Part shown: positions 1 to 11,952 of the stretch, piece by piece
Position numbering within the stretch: position 1 is the stretch's first letter
How the letters are laid out: each line of letters opens with the position of its first letter
Assembly (NCBI GenBank): GCA_941918925.1
Contig: OW799237.1
Location: 94,213,015-94,277,014 of the forward strand
Direction of reading: 5' to 3'
Length of the DNA: 64,000 bases
Origin: Phyto melanocephala
Taxonomy: Eukaryota; Arthropoda; Insecta; Diptera; Rhinophoridae
Position numbers and translations under genes: made by a program
The notes under the pieces: model-generated
Databases searched by the model: none
The model's input: the letters and a program-made list of their open reading frames with translations, nothing else
What the model was told of the DNA's origin: nothing

Positions 1-290
1 TTTTTCTGTAGTTTCTAATTTATATTTACTTGTCATATTTGAAATATTTTATTGCCATATATTTTTAATTAATTTTTGTTTTTAAATTCAATCAAGTGTA
101 AAATTGTGTTTAATTTGTTTCTTCTTAGTTTTACTTTTTTTATAATAAATTTGAATTTGCGCATTTGGCAAATATTTATAAAATACTAATGCTTTTAGGC
201 AAAATATTAATGCAAAAAAAAATACTCTTAAACATTTTAAAGAGGCGTTTTTAACACAAGACAATATTTCAAAAATATTTGAGTCATTAG
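1..290. other. AT-rich intergenic DNA
   Basis: Low-complexity AT-rich sequence with no coding or repeat signal that I recognise. Its last 8 bases (283-290, GTCATTAG) are the left target-site duplication of the next element. Confidence 0.6.
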
Positions 291-1267
291 TAGGGTGATC
301 GATTATTCGACATTTTTAAGAAACCGGTTTTCAAATAGTTTGAAATTTAGAATTTAAAAAAAACCGGTTGCTATTTTGAAAATTGAGAAAAAACCGGTTA
401 ACTGGTTCGAATATATAAAATATATTTAAAAAAAAAAATTTTTAAATATTTAAAAAAAACGTTTGGCTGCACAATTACGCAATAACTGACATGAATGCAT
501 TTGACTTATTTGGTTTTAATTAGTTGAATTTAAGGACAAAAGGTACTCTTTACAAGTAAAATAAATAAATACAATAAATAAATAAGACTTTTTATAAGGC
601 TGTTATAAATGTTTGTATCTCCTTCTGTACATTTTTCAAATGTTAAATAGATTTTTTAAACTAATATGCATTAATGTATTTTGTTTGAAATGAGAAAAAG
701 ATTTCATTTTAAAAATTCTTTATTATACCCCTGACAGATACACAAATTTAGGCATAAACTAGTTTGTTCGATGGTTTAATTGAAATTTAAGTTGACAGAC
801 ACTCAATACCATTAATAAAAATTAAGATCTGGAAGGAGAGGTTATTGGTTCTTCTTTATTGTAACTACACTTTTACCTAAAAGTAATCGACCAGCTAAGT
901 TTATGCTTCAATTACCTTTCACTTTTAACGTTAGGTTTATATCCTATAAAAAAATAATATTTAAGCTCAATTATTTTTCTTATTTTACATCTGTTTTTTA
1001 AACCACAGATAAATTTCTTACAATATTATGGAAGAATATTTAAAAGCTCTTATTTTTTGATTTTTGGAATCTTTTCACATACTAAATATACTGTAGTACG
1101 ATTGGTTACAAAGATATATGAAGATAATCCTAAAAAAAAAACCGGCTTTTTCGGATAAAAAAACGGTGTATTCGATATTCGAAAAATCAATATTTAGAAA
1201 AAACCGCCATCTTAAAGAGAAAAAAACCGGGTTTTCCACCGGTTGCAAAACCGAGTCGATCACCCTA
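291..1267. mobile_element. hAT-like non-autonomous DNA transposon with 8-bp TSD
   Basis: Perfect 12-bp terminal inverted repeats (TAGGGTGATCGA at 291-302, its complement at 1256-1267) are flanked by a perfect 8-bp duplication, GTCATTAG, at 283-290 and 1268-1275. An 8-bp TSD with a TIR starting TAGGG fits the hAT superfamily. Subterminal AAACCGGTT-type motifs recur near both ends (about 330-400 and 1200-1250), as expected for transposase-binding sites. The 977-bp body has no transposase reading frame, so it must move with a transposase supplied elsewhere. The clean TSD suggests a fairly recent insertion. Confidence 0.88.
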
Positions 1268-1289
1268 GTCATTAGTCAACAAAAAATGA

Positions 1290-1960
1290 CGTTTTAGTTT
1301 TTGGATTTGGTTTTTTTTTGTTTCTCACAAAATTTTTTTTCGTACGATGTTCTTTTAACTAACAAGTTTTTCGTAGCACGGCTCACAGATTTTGACAAAT
1401 TTTTTTAAACTGAAAGTTTTCTGTGGCACGATATACTTATTAAAAAAATTTTTCCAGAAAGTCTAAGCTGCACTTGCTCCCAGCCTTTTTCATTTATGAA
1501 ACATCGTCACCACCAACATAGGTTAGGTTAGGTTATGTGGAACAGACAGCTGTTGTGCAGCTCACTTGGGGCCATTATATTGATCCCTTTGTGATACCTG
1601 AATAGATAAGTAAGAAAAGAATAGAAAAGAGAGAAAAGAAGCAGACAATTACAGAGTCTCTGGCGGGAATCGAACCCGCAACCCCCAAACTAGCAGACTA
1701 GCACACTACTGACTAGTCCACCAACCGTAAGAAATTTGACGCTTAATTCGTACTTCGAAACATATTAAATGCGTAGAGTAAAGTGTTAACCAAATCCCAG
1801 GAGGCAGTTAAGAATGGCTCGTTTGTCACAACGATGCATTTTAGAAAAATATTTACCGTTATTCCTATATAAGATGTAAAAACTAAAACCTGCATATTAT
1901 CGGCATCATATAAACTTTGCAGTTAAATTTCAGCTAGAGATGAAACATTGAAACACTCTC
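1290..1960 (+). mobile_element. Decayed Tc1/mariner-like transposon fragment (family A)
   Basis: The stretch 1796-1930 reads, with breaks, like the N-terminal transposase part of the family A element at 19747-23051: both have MAR(T/L)S, then a KLKPA-type motif, then NFA. Left of the SINE, 1505-1520 matches 20024-20040 of that element (CACCAACATA). The SINE at 1521-1726 therefore sits inside this fragment. No catalytic region remains. The outer limits are approximate. Confidence 0.6.
1521..1726 (-). mobile_element. tRNA-derived SINE with TTAGG-like tail
   Basis: Read on the minus strand from 1726, the head resembles a tRNA. It has a weak A-box near TGGACTAGTCAG, a perfect B-box GGTTCGATTCC, and a closed T-arm stem GCGGG...CCCGC. 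A pyrimidine-rich body and a tail of AACCT repeats follow (seen as AGGTTAGGTTAGGTT on the plus strand at 1520-1534). CACCAAC occurs at both edges (about 1511-1517 and 1719-1725), a likely target duplication. The empty site is seen in the related element at 20029-20046. A tRNA-like head with a repeat tail is SINE architecture; I cannot name the family. Confidence 0.75.
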
Positions 1961-1984
1961 CATGTCAATGTCCTTCGTTTGTTC

Positions 1985-2192
1985 CAAGGCATATTTATTC
2001 ATCAGGTAATTGCATTTCGGAGAGAATTTTTTGTTTATATTTTTTATATATGAAGTTTGGCATTTGAAATAAATTATAAAAGAGAGGAAACTGTTTTTTA
2101 TTTATGCATTGTGACAACTGAAATTTAAAATAAGTGTTGAAAAAAATAATCAGCTGATGAAACAAGAGTACCTGATGAATAAATATGCCTTG
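1985..2192. mobile_element. CAAGGC MITE, full-length copy
   Basis: A 208-bp element with about 24-bp perfect terminal inverted repeats (CAAGGCATATTTATTCATCA... and its complement). It is flanked by GTTTGTTC on the left and GTTTGGTC on the right, an 8-bp duplication with one mismatch. Internal CAGCTGATTA / AATTTCAGCTGTCA motifs are shared with the copies at 25318, 29164, 42860, 54332 and 61695. An 8-bp TSD and no ORF suggest a hAT-type MITE. The open frame over its right end is not a gene. Confidence 0.85.
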
Positions 2193-3949
2193 GTTTGGTC
2201 ACTTTGCCTTAGAGCTTCAGATTACAAATTTCTAAAGAATTACATAAAGGGATCTTGGATGAATCGTGCTTATGGTTTAATTGGTACTTTTTTCATCAGC
2301 GGTGCGCACAACATGCTGAAACAGGCATATGTCTATATCTGTCATGGGTATGGGCTTCTCCTTTTTATCCTAACCTACTTTTAAAACTAGAACATTATTC
2401 TGTTTAAGAATTTTAAATATTTATGGTTAAAAACAAAAACACTATTGAAATTGTGGCAACTCGGCTAAGGTGACATGAATGAAAATATGTTTTTTAGTTT
2501 TTTAGTTTTCTTCTGAGGCAATCGAGATTATTTGATATTTTAAAATAATAAAATAAAAGCATTAATCAAAATAATTAAATTGAATTAATTGTTGTTTGTT
2601 TCGAAGAATTGATAGGCTGTTACAGAAATTAATGAAATTTTTTCCTAATTTGGCTTTAATCCAAAAAATTATGACACTAAACACAACAAAACATTGCAGC
2701 CAGCCGGTGGGTAAATATGTTTTTTTTTCTTTTTGCCATTTTAACCGCATATTTTGCAATTTTCGTTATAAATATTTATAATTTTCTGTTGTGTAATCAT
2801 TAACTTACATATACACACATGTATATATATTTGCCATATAGTTTTAGTTAAGTCTGCATTGAATTTATCAAGAATCCCTATAGCTTACATTTACGTGTGA
2901 TTATATTTCAGTAAAGTTTTTCCAAGAATATTTTATATTTATAGCAAATATGTGTATGATACAATAAGAGTATTTAAATGTTACAGTATTACAATAATTC
3001 ACCTGAATTAGATAAAATAAACTCAGTATCATTTTACCACCCGTAGTCTCTCTGCTGATTGTGAAATATTTGTAATAACTGCATTAGGTATTGAAGTTTG
3101 TTTTATTTATTTCATTTTATTTACATATTTTATTTTTTTGCCACGTCAAAATATTATGTCTGGCTGCAACGAATTGTAAATGCCCTTTACACATTACAGT
3201 TTGTGTAAATATATTTTAAATATAAACACACATAACGATAATCATTAAGTATGTTGTAATATACTTGCAACAGCAGAAAAATTTATTATAGGACATCTCC
3301 TTGCTATGGGAACCAACAGCCTAACTCTCCAAACACCGATAAATTAATTTATCTATCAATCAAGATTTACATAGTGTTTTTTAGAAATATTACACTTTAA
3401 AATGACAAAATTTACAGATATGTGCCCCATTTTGATAGCTGTAGTCTTGCTTAAAGTTCTTCTTTTTTAATATATAAATTAAGATTTGAACGACGCCTTC
3501 ATATTGTGCGGATTTGTTGGCCAAAAAAATGGTTCATTTTGAAAACTTATTTTGTTTTTCACATGAGAATTACTTTTTCATAAATGAAAGTGATAAAATT
3601 AAAGTAACGACGGTTAACAATAGAGAGAGTCATAAATATTAAAAGCCATAATTAATTTATTAAAAGAAATTTTAATTAATGGATCCGTAAATTTAACTCC
3701 TTTATTTTTATAACCTCCACAGTGAGTATAAGGGTATATCTATGGCTTAATATAAAAAGGGCGTATGTTAATTTTTAACAAGTTTTCAATGTTTTCTGGT
3801 AGTTCACATACACACACATCACCCCTAAATTATTTAAGTGAGCTATGGTTGAAAATAACGGATTTATGGCCTAATAAAGAAGCTCTAACTCAACACTTTA
3901 TTTTAAAATTTATTCAGTTTTTTCTTTCTCCTGTAAAGTAGTAAAAAAT
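2193..3949. other. AT-rich intergenic DNA without recognisable genes
   Basis: The reading frames here are short and biased by poly-T runs (for example around 2562-2781). I see no family motif, splice-linked exon or repeat terminus. Confidence 0.55.
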
Positions 3950-4504
3950 CGAGTTACGCCTTTGTTATATTAAGCCATCGATATATAGGTTTGTCATTCC
4001 GTGTGAAATTTCTACAATTTCCGACCCCATAAAGTATATGTGTATTTTCTGAAAGCTTATGAATAGGTGAGTCATTTAAGCATTGTCCGTTTGTCAGTCT
4101 GTCCGTGTGTATGTTGAAATCAACCCGGACAATTCCAAGACCTGTGTTAAGTACCAAAATATCAGAAATATTCGCGAGAAGATCGATATTGAAAATCAGA
4201 AAAATCGCTCTATAATCAACTGAGATATGATAAAAAAATCAACCCCACTTCGTTTTTTCACACCAATACAAACTTGATGAACGTAAATTTAAGTCCCAGT
4301 TAAGACAATAATTTTTTTTAGTACATACATACATAAACTCAATTTATGATTTTACAATGGGATGTTTTTAAGCGGATAAAAACATTAAAAAGATAATGAA
4401 ACATACATAAATGTATGTATATACGTATTTCACATTAATGATATGAACAATTGTAATTGCATGACTACACGTTCGGCAAGGCCAAATATAGCACTTTTAC
4501 TTGT
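3950..4504 (-). repeat. Dispersed repeat, GGGTATAAAAA family, copy 1 (5' part degraded)
   Basis: Minus-strand copy of a family with six members here (12722, 21790, 27768, 36745, 62675). Shared blocks are the end motif ACAAGTAA...AGTGCTATATT (4483-4504), the cCGGACAGAC-type block, CTTTCAGAAAATA, ACTTTATGGGGTCGGA and CACACGGAATGACAA near 3990-4130. No protein is encoded; the frame over 3954-4157 is a shadow. The superfamily is unresolved. Confidence 0.7.
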
Positions 4505-4659
4505 TTGTATTGTGGAACCATATAAAGTCTCTGGTTTACGCCGATAAGCCACACATGATTAGGGTCTTTGAAGACAACAATAACCTTGTTATCACTGACT
4601 ACGGCCTCCGTTGCTAAAATTCTCAACTTTGATTAGGCTTTCATCGAGTCAGTCGAGAT

Positions 4660-5431
4660 TAGGGTTGCCATTTCTATTTAAAAAAAAGAGGACGCCAGTA
4701 TAAAAAATGTAGGACATTTGCCCAGAAAAAGAGGACATATTTAAAAAAATTAAATTTGATAAAATTTACGAGGCCCTTTAAAATACAAAAACAAAATTTG
4801 TTTTTACGAAAAAACTTTATTTACAAAACTACAAACTGAACATATCATTATGATTTAATGGTTGAAAATAAAAACAAACAAAAAACAACAAAAATTCATT
4901 GCATTCATTATCGGGAATGTACACTTTTAAAAATTTTACATATATTTTTCAACACTTCCAATTTGAGCCAATATATTACCATCGCATCTCTTTAAATATT
5001 TGTAAAACTCTAGGCAATCCATATCAAAATTATATACCCTTACTATATTTTTTGTTCAAGACTTTCTTCTATATCTGGAAAACAAACTTTATGAAAAACA
5101 CACAGCTGACAAGCAGACCCCTTTGCCGAACTTTTTTAAAATAAAAGACAAGTTAAAATAGGCCACTTCGATAAATAGCGACAATTAAGGATAATAAAAC
5201 TAATTTTGTACAAAGAGAAGTTTTAAAATTTTACTTTTTCAAAACGAATTTTACGAGCACCTAAATCTTTTTGTGACCTGTGATTTAAAGTTTAAATGTA
5301 AGAAAAAAACTTCAGAGAAGATGCAAAAAGCCGGACAATCCCGGACATTTGCTGAAAAGGAAGTAGGACTGCCCCGGATGCCCTAAAAAAGAGGACGGTG
5401 TCCGGGGAAAAGAGGACGGATGGCAACCCTA
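4660..5431. mobile_element. hAT-like MITE with perfect 8-bp TSD
   Basis: Perfect 12-bp TIRs (TAGGGTTGCCAT at 4660-4671, complement at 5420-5431) are flanked by the perfect 8-bp duplication GTCGAGAT at 4652-4659 and 5432-5439. GAGGAC motifs repeat near both termini. The element is 772 bp long and has no transposase. This is standard non-autonomous hAT architecture. Confidence 0.9.
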
Positions 5432-5533
5432 GTCGAGATGCACCTAAAGCACAATAAAGAATACTGTATATTCTGCTGTCGACCTACAACTTTGACTTGA
5501 ATTTCTTTTTTTAATAAAATCCAATTAAATCTA

Positions 5534-5553
5534 TCTATATATATAAAAGTGAA

Positions 5554-5594
<41 letters not shown>

Positions 5595-6420
5595 GCTATA
5601 GACTCTGAAACTGTAAAACCGATCGGGCTCAAACTTTGGTAAGTTGTTGTACACATACCGGGGAGTGTTTATGGATGAAAAAAAGTGGGCGGGGCCACGC
5701 CCATAAAAAATTAGTTATCAGTTTTAGCTACTTGCACTTGACCGATTTTTCTGAAACTTTGCACACATATCGAGCTGTCATGACTAAATAGTTTCGTGAT
5801 AAGAAAAGTGGGCGGGGCCACGCCCCTAAAAAAAATTTAATTTTGAGGTACTTGCACTGGACCGATTTTTCTGAAACTTTGCACACATATTGAGCTGTCA
5901 TGGGTTTATAATTTCGTGATTGAAAAAGTGGGCGTGGCCACGCCCATAAAAAATTAGGTATCAGTTTTAGCTACTTGCACTGGACCTAATTTTCTGAAAC
6001 TTTGCACACATACTGATCTATCATGACTTTACACTTTCGTTCTTAGAAAAGTGGGCAGTGCCACGCCCATTAAAAAATAGGTATCATTTTGAGGTACTTG
6101 CACTGGACCGATTTTTCTGAAACTTTGCACACATATTGAGTTGTCATGACTATGCAGTTTCGTATTTAGAAAAGTGGGCAGTGACACGCCTATAAAAAAA
6201 GGTATCATTTTGAGGTACTTACACTGGACCGATTTTTCTGAAACTTTGCACACTTATTGAGCTGTCATGACTATATAGTTTCGTAATTAGAAAAGTGGGC
6301 AGTGCCACGCTAATAAAGAAAAAGTTATAGTTTTTAGCCTTGCACTTGATATTCGATTAAAATTTAGAATGCGATTAAAATTCATGAAGGGGCGTAGCAA
6401 CGCGCGCCGGGATTGGCTAG
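5534..6420 (+). mobile_element. Non-autonomous Helitron-like element, first of a tandem pair
   Basis: The 5' end TCTATATATATAAAAGTG follows an A, and the 3' end is GGCTAG followed by T. This is the A|TC...CTAG|T boundary of Helitrons. The 3' region GGGGCGTAGCAACGCGCGCC can form a short hairpin upstream of CTAG. A (GT)n tract lies at about 5559-5591. The body holds about six repeats of a unit of roughly 100-120 bp, each with GGACCGATTTTTCTGAAACT and a GC palindrome GTGGGCGGGGCCACGCCC. No Rep/helicase protein is encoded, so the element is non-autonomous. Confidence 0.8.
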
Positions 6421-7165
6421 TATATATAAAAGTGAAACTCTGTGTGTGTGTGTGTGTGTGTTAGCTATAGACTCCGAAACTGTAAAACCGATCGGGCTCA
6501 AACTTGGGTAAGTTGTTGTACATATACCAGGGAGTGTTTATGGGTGAAAAAAAGTGGGCGGAGCCACGCCCATAAAAAATTAGTTATCAGTTTCAGCTAC
6601 TTGCACTTGACCGATTTTTCTGAAACTTTGCACACATATCGAGCTGTCATGACTAAATAATTTCGTGATAAGAAAAGTGGGCGGGGCCACGCCCCTAAAA
6701 AAGTTTTAATTTTGAGGTACTTGCACTGGACCGATTTTTCTGAAACTGTGCACACATATTAAGCTGTCACGGCTTTATAATTTCGTAATTGAAAAAGTGG
6801 GCGGGGCCACGCCCATAAAAAATTAGTTATCAGTTTTAGCTACTTGCACTGAACCGAATTTTCCGAAACTTTGCGAAAATACTGAGCTGTCATGACTTTA
6901 CACTTTCGTCATTAGAAAAGTGGGCAGTGCCACGCCCATTAAAAAATAGGTATCATTTTGAGGTACTTACACTTGACCGATTTTTCTGAAACTTTGCACA
7001 CATATCGAGCTGTCATGACTAAATAATTTCGTTATTAGAAAAGTGGGCAGTGCCACGCCCATAAAAAAATTATAATTTTTAGGTTTTTCCACTTGATATT
7101 CAATTAAATTCAGAATGCATTTCGATTCATTAAGGGGCGTAGCAACGCGCGCCGGGTTTGGCTAG
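6421..7165 (+). mobile_element. Non-autonomous Helitron-like element, second tandem copy
   Basis: It starts directly after the CTAG of the preceding copy (TATATATAAAAGTG...) and ends with CTAG at 7162-7165, followed by T. It carries the same (GT)n tract, the same internal 100-120 bp units and the same 3' terminus, with fewer units. A head-to-tail pair with fused ends fits rolling-circle transposition or repeat insertion at a Helitron end. The frame at 6442-6660 is a by-product of the repeat. Confidence 0.8.
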
Positions 7166-8930
7166 TGTTAACTAAAACAAGAAAAAAAAAACAACAAAAC
7201 ATCTTTCAAACGGGAGTTTAAATTGTTACACTAAAGTGGCCGTAGTGACTACACTCTCTTAATTTTTTTTTTTGCAAAAACAATTTGTATAAACAAGTGT
7301 TACTTTGTTTTTATTATCATTATTTTTTTTTTTTGTTACACACATATGGATTGCGCGTGTATTAGTAGCAATTTTAAAAAATTTACTTTGACTTTTCCAA
7401 GAAAAAAAATCATGTTGTATATTAAATTAAAGGCAATTTGATAAACTTTCAAACGATACCCCGTTGAACTATGTACCTAAAACATTTTTCCAGAAAATGG
7501 CATTAAGGTAAGTACAACTTTGTACATTTTAATGGATTTTTTTGATTTTGAAGACCTTATAATTTCGGATCCAGATGAGTCAGTGAATTTAAACTTTGAA
7601 TTTTTATTAATCCTATGAAATACCGTATTTATAAGAAAAATCACAAGATTTGGAGGAGGTAAGGTACAACAGGTAAGGTACAGGTAGGCGATACAAGGAG
7701 TTCTTTTTGGCACTGAAGTTTTCTAATAGATTCTCTTTACTACTTATGCATTTTTTAGCAAAAAACATTTTGGAAAAATTAATCCGTTTTATTAATACAT
7801 ATAATAAAATTCTTTAAAAATAGTCTACATGTAGAAATTTTGTTGTTATTTTTTAGGAAAAATTTTAGCCAAAAATTTGTATGAAAAAAATCAAAATTTT
7901 ATTTTCTTTTTATTTATTTATTTAGTTTTTTATACATTCTATGAATACAAAAATGTTCTATTAGAAAGTATCAAAAATAACATGTCCTACAATTATTGGT
8001 TTAATTTCTTAAAAATTCTAATATTGCTTTCAATCCAACCAAACTTATTATGAACATTCTTTAAAAAAAAAACAACCAAAGATTTAACCTTATTTCCCAC
8101 AAAAGACGATAGATAAATTAAACCCCATAATTTTTCTTACTTGCAATGAAAGTAAAAATTCAATTACGAAAAAGAAAATCCAACTTTAAATTTTTTCTCT
8201 ACAGTTTGCTAAAAATAAAATAAAATTTTTTCACTTTTTTCTCTTTACCAGGTTTTTTTGCAACATATTTATGAACTTTGAAATTTGAAAAAAAGGCTCC
8301 ATGTTTTCTCTTGCAACCAACAAAAATGAAATGTCCTTACGTGGCAAAAATTCTTAGCAACAACAACTGCAATAGAAGCTGGTGCAGGCAATGCACTCAA
8401 ATGATGCCAAGGATATTGTAAACGTATGCAACAAAAAAAAAAAAAGGAAAGCAACAAGAAAATAATGTATACGTTAGTACTCGTAACTTGCATTAATACC
8501 AAACATACACAAAAGCTAAAACACTTGTTCGAATAGTACTTATTTAGTATGTTTTATTCATTTGTATAGAGAAGAGATTTAGTTTGCTAGTCAAGTTATA
8601 ATTCACACATAAATAAATTAAAATAAATACAATTAGAATTTTAAATTTGTACTCTAATGAAAACTTGTGTTAACGAAGTAAGTTTGTTTTAAATATCTTT
8701 GGGTTAAATATCTTTCGTAAGTGCAACAGATCAAAAAATTATTATTTTCTCTTTTTTTTAAATCCTCAATACGCTATTTATGTAGAACATTCAACTTGGG
8801 ACTTATATTTATTAAGCCAAAACTATTGACTAAAAATGAAGATATAACAAAAGTTTCCAAAAGTCAGTTCAGACAAAATATTAGAGGAATAAAAGGTAAG
8901 ACAGCTCTATGTTTGATATTGTATCCAAAT
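7166..8930. other. AT-rich intergenic DNA without recognisable genes
   Basis: Homopolymer-rich sequence with only short frames (7477-7713, 8269-8502, 8721-8933) that lack family motifs or linked splice sites. Confidence 0.5.
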
Positions 8931-9700
8931 TAACCAAGAACGGTTACTTTAACAAATTTTACAAGCAGTTTACTACTATCGCCCTTTTAGAGTGAGAGGC
9001 TAAATAACCTGAATGTGACATTTATGATTTGATTTAACGGTGGTAGCACTACAGACCAGCCCCGGCATCGGAAACTCACCACTTAGTACTATGTTCCATC
9101 TAATACACACATAATACACTGGTGGCAATATTTTATACAATACACCATTCTTAAGAGCTCACACTATATAAACTCTTGTTACGTGACAAAAGGTTAATAA
9201 AAGAGAAATATTTATAAAGTAAGCTTTTAGCCTCATACTTCAAAAGACACCAAACAACCAATCAAGTAACTTCGTTAACCCAGAAATTTAATGGTTAACC
9301 GAAGTCCGTCACTAGCAAGAGCATCAGCAACCATAGCTTCGAGATCTCCTGTAAGGCCACGCCAATAATCAATCTACTGCAAGTCCTAGGGGCTAAATAA
9401 TTCCCGTGGAACTAAATAGTACTCTAAGCAGCCGGTAGATAGCCTATCGGATACACTGAATGGGGCCCATGCGGCTGAATTCGACGATGCCATGAGTTAC
9501 GGCTTTGAGGCCCATATCATTCAATACAGGCAAATAAAAGTTAAAAATTATTGACCCTCGTCGTTAGCAGTGATCGCCTGGCCAATGTCATTCTCAAAGA
9601 AATATGCACTGATGGCGCCGACAACCCAAAACCCACGTCTTGGATCTCTTATGGATTTGTAATGTCTCAAATTCTACAATTTTATAAAAAGAATTTTATA
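8931..9700. other. Compositionally distinct, less AT-rich island of unknown nature
   Basis: From about 8940 to 9700 the sequence is clearly less AT-rich than its surroundings. It has no long ORF. A plus-strand frame at about 9447-9550 reads DTLNGAHAAEFDDAMSYGF before a stop. A TATAAA and an AATAAA lie at about 9167 and 9197, which might suggest a decayed LTR, but I could not find paired LTRs, a primer-binding site or a gag/pol motif. It is most likely old transposon sequence; the family is unknown. Confidence 0.35.
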
Positions 9701-9989
9701 AAGCAATTGTATGGCAAACTGAAATAATGACAGCAAATTACACACATAATACTTTAAATGGCCGCTATCTACTCTTAGTTAAAATTATACGACACACGAA
9801 TTATAATGTCGTTGCAAAAATAACATTACAAACCTAAAATGTTGGCTACAACAACAGTATAGTTGCGAAGCCATCAAGTTATGATAACTTACATGTATAA
9901 AGAAACACACAAATCGACAGCACCGGCTATGCCAAGTTATCAAACGAGGAGGGTGTACGCAGCTTGTTTTTTGTGTATAAAACAAATCA

Positions 9990-11010
9990 ACTGTTGGTGC
10001 TGAAGTTTTCCGATAATAAATTAGAAAGTCTCATTCGAATTAAAAATTTGAGAAAACACAACGCGTTATAATTGTGAAAACTTGCAACAAAAATTTGGAA
10101 AGTTATCTGAAACCGAAAGTGCACCTAATGTGTCAACCATTCGAAGAGTGGTCAAAAAATTCGGTCAATATTTCTGTTAAAAAAAATATAGAAGAATATT
10201 GCCGGAAACCCGAAAGCCTTATTTCGGCATATTTCTATAAAACTTCAAATTTCACGAAGCACTACGCAGCAAAAGACCTCAACCTTTATACGTACAAAAT
10301 TCAGCTCACTCAGAAGCTCAAATCAACAGATCATGTAGCGCTGCCAAATCGTTTAATGGATAAACTAGGTGAAGTCAATGCCAATTTTTTCAAAAAATTC
10401 ATCTTCTCCGATGAAGCGCATTTCCATCTGAATGGTCTTCGTGAAAACACAAAATTGTCATATTTGGAACTCAGAAAATTCTTATGCAATCAATAATAAA
10501 CAAATTCACCAAAAACGAACAACTGCCTGGTGCGGATTTTGGTCTGGCAGTGTGATTGGTTCTTATTGTTTTAAATATGAGGCTGAAATTGCAGTGAGTG
10601 AGAACGGAATTCATTACAAGAACATGATAACGGAGTTCTTGTGGTATTAACTAGATGGCATGGATCTGGACGACATTTGGTTTTAGCAAGATTCCACCAC
10701 CTGCCACGCCACTCATGAAACAATTCCTTAAGTACCACAACGATTACCAGAACAATTTATCACGAAAAATTTTAATGCCACTGATTAACAATCCCTTTAT
10801 TACAGGAACGAATACCAGGACAATTTATCTCAAAAAATGTTAATTAGTGGATACATCATGCGATGTAATGCCGTGCGATTTGTTTCATTATGGTTTTGTA
10901 AAATGAGAAACAAATCTTGAGGTCAAATCTGAAACCAGAAACATTTCTTGAGGTCAAATCTTAGATCCAACTCGTCATCATCGGTGCTATGTGGCCACAT
11001 CTCTGTTTAA
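9990..11010 (+). pseudogene. Degenerate Tc1/mariner-superfamily transposase
   Basis: Overlapping frames spell a broken DDE transposase in order. First come helix-turn-helix fragments (NVSTIRRVVKKFGQ, about 10120). Then YKIQLTQKLKSTDH (about 10294), the first catalytic Asp in FIFSDEAHFHLNG (about 10405), an NSEN(S/P)YA and HQKRTTAWCGFWSG block (10460-10550) and ENGIHYKNMITEFLW (about 10600). A DDIWFQQDGATCH-like remnant, changed to DDIWF then frameshifts, lies at about 10668. At least three frame changes and several stops make it inactive. The IS630/Tc1/mariner assignment rests on these motifs; the subfamily is uncertain. Confidence 0.75.
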
Positions 11011-11952
11011 AAACCACTGAAAATTTAAGTAAAAAGTAATGGCCTGTCATCAGAGCCGTAAAGGCCATTTGTCGGATAATTCATTTCATACTTAATCGGA
11101 ACCGGTCTTCTTTATAATTCAATAAAAAAAATCACAACTATCACGAAAAATTTAGGTTTTTATTCAAGTATGAAAAAGTTTGTTCCTACTGAGATATGTA
11201 TTGTAAAATGACTTAACTGTCTTTGAATGGTTATTAAGTAAGTATGTGCTAATATGTTAGAAAAAACATTTAATTTTATTTTTGCCTTTATCTATAATTC
11301 ATCTATAAATATTGTCAATTTAACCGGGCATACTTATAAATGTTACATGATTTGTACATACATACTTATACTTACGTATATAAGTATGTATCTATATTAA
11401 TGTTATTGCCCATATCCTTGTACAAACATACATACATATCTACGACACGTGCGAACATAAATTTCATTCAAAAAATTACGTATTTATGGCCAAAAAATTA
11501 AAACATGATGATGATGTTAAGTTGTTCATAGAACTGAATGTCGGTATTATTTTTATTGTTGTACGAAATTCTATATTCAGCGACAAGAATAAAAATGCTA
11601 CGCAATAACAATTTCTATATTATAGTTTAAACATATCCTACCCCAACTTTACAGAAATGTTTATAAACACGTACATATGCATGTTAGTGTGAACGTAAGG
11701 ATTTGTGTGTATAAATATCCTTTTGAAAAAATATAATAAAAACAAGCAAAAGCTTACCCAGTTGATCATGTTTTTGCGCAATTATTTTTTGCAAAAATAT
11801 TATTTTATATTTAGAACTTATTAAAAATTATTAACATTATTTTTTATTTAGAACTTATTAATTTAAAAAAATTATTGGAAATTTTTATTCATAAAAAAGG
11901 AGAGTTTGTAATTGATAAATTTAAAAATTACTGCAAGTTTTGGAAAAGTTTT
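11011..11952. other. AT-rich intergenic DNA
   Basis: No genes seen. It contains short CATACATA/ACGTATAT stretches around 11360-11450 and long A/T runs. Confidence 0.5.

Noticed and set aside
1660..1726. Functional tRNA gene on the minus strand
   Set aside because: Good T-arm and B-box, but poor A-box, no clean anticodon stem, and a SINE body and tail follow; called as a SINE head.
6029..6253. Minus-strand frame with repeated VSEKSVQCKYL-like segments
   Set aside because: Translated tandem units of the Helitron; the frame is absent in the second copy.
9150..9210. LTR promoter/poly(A) pair
   Set aside because: TATAAA and AATAAA are present, but no second LTR, primer-binding site or polypurine tract could be found.
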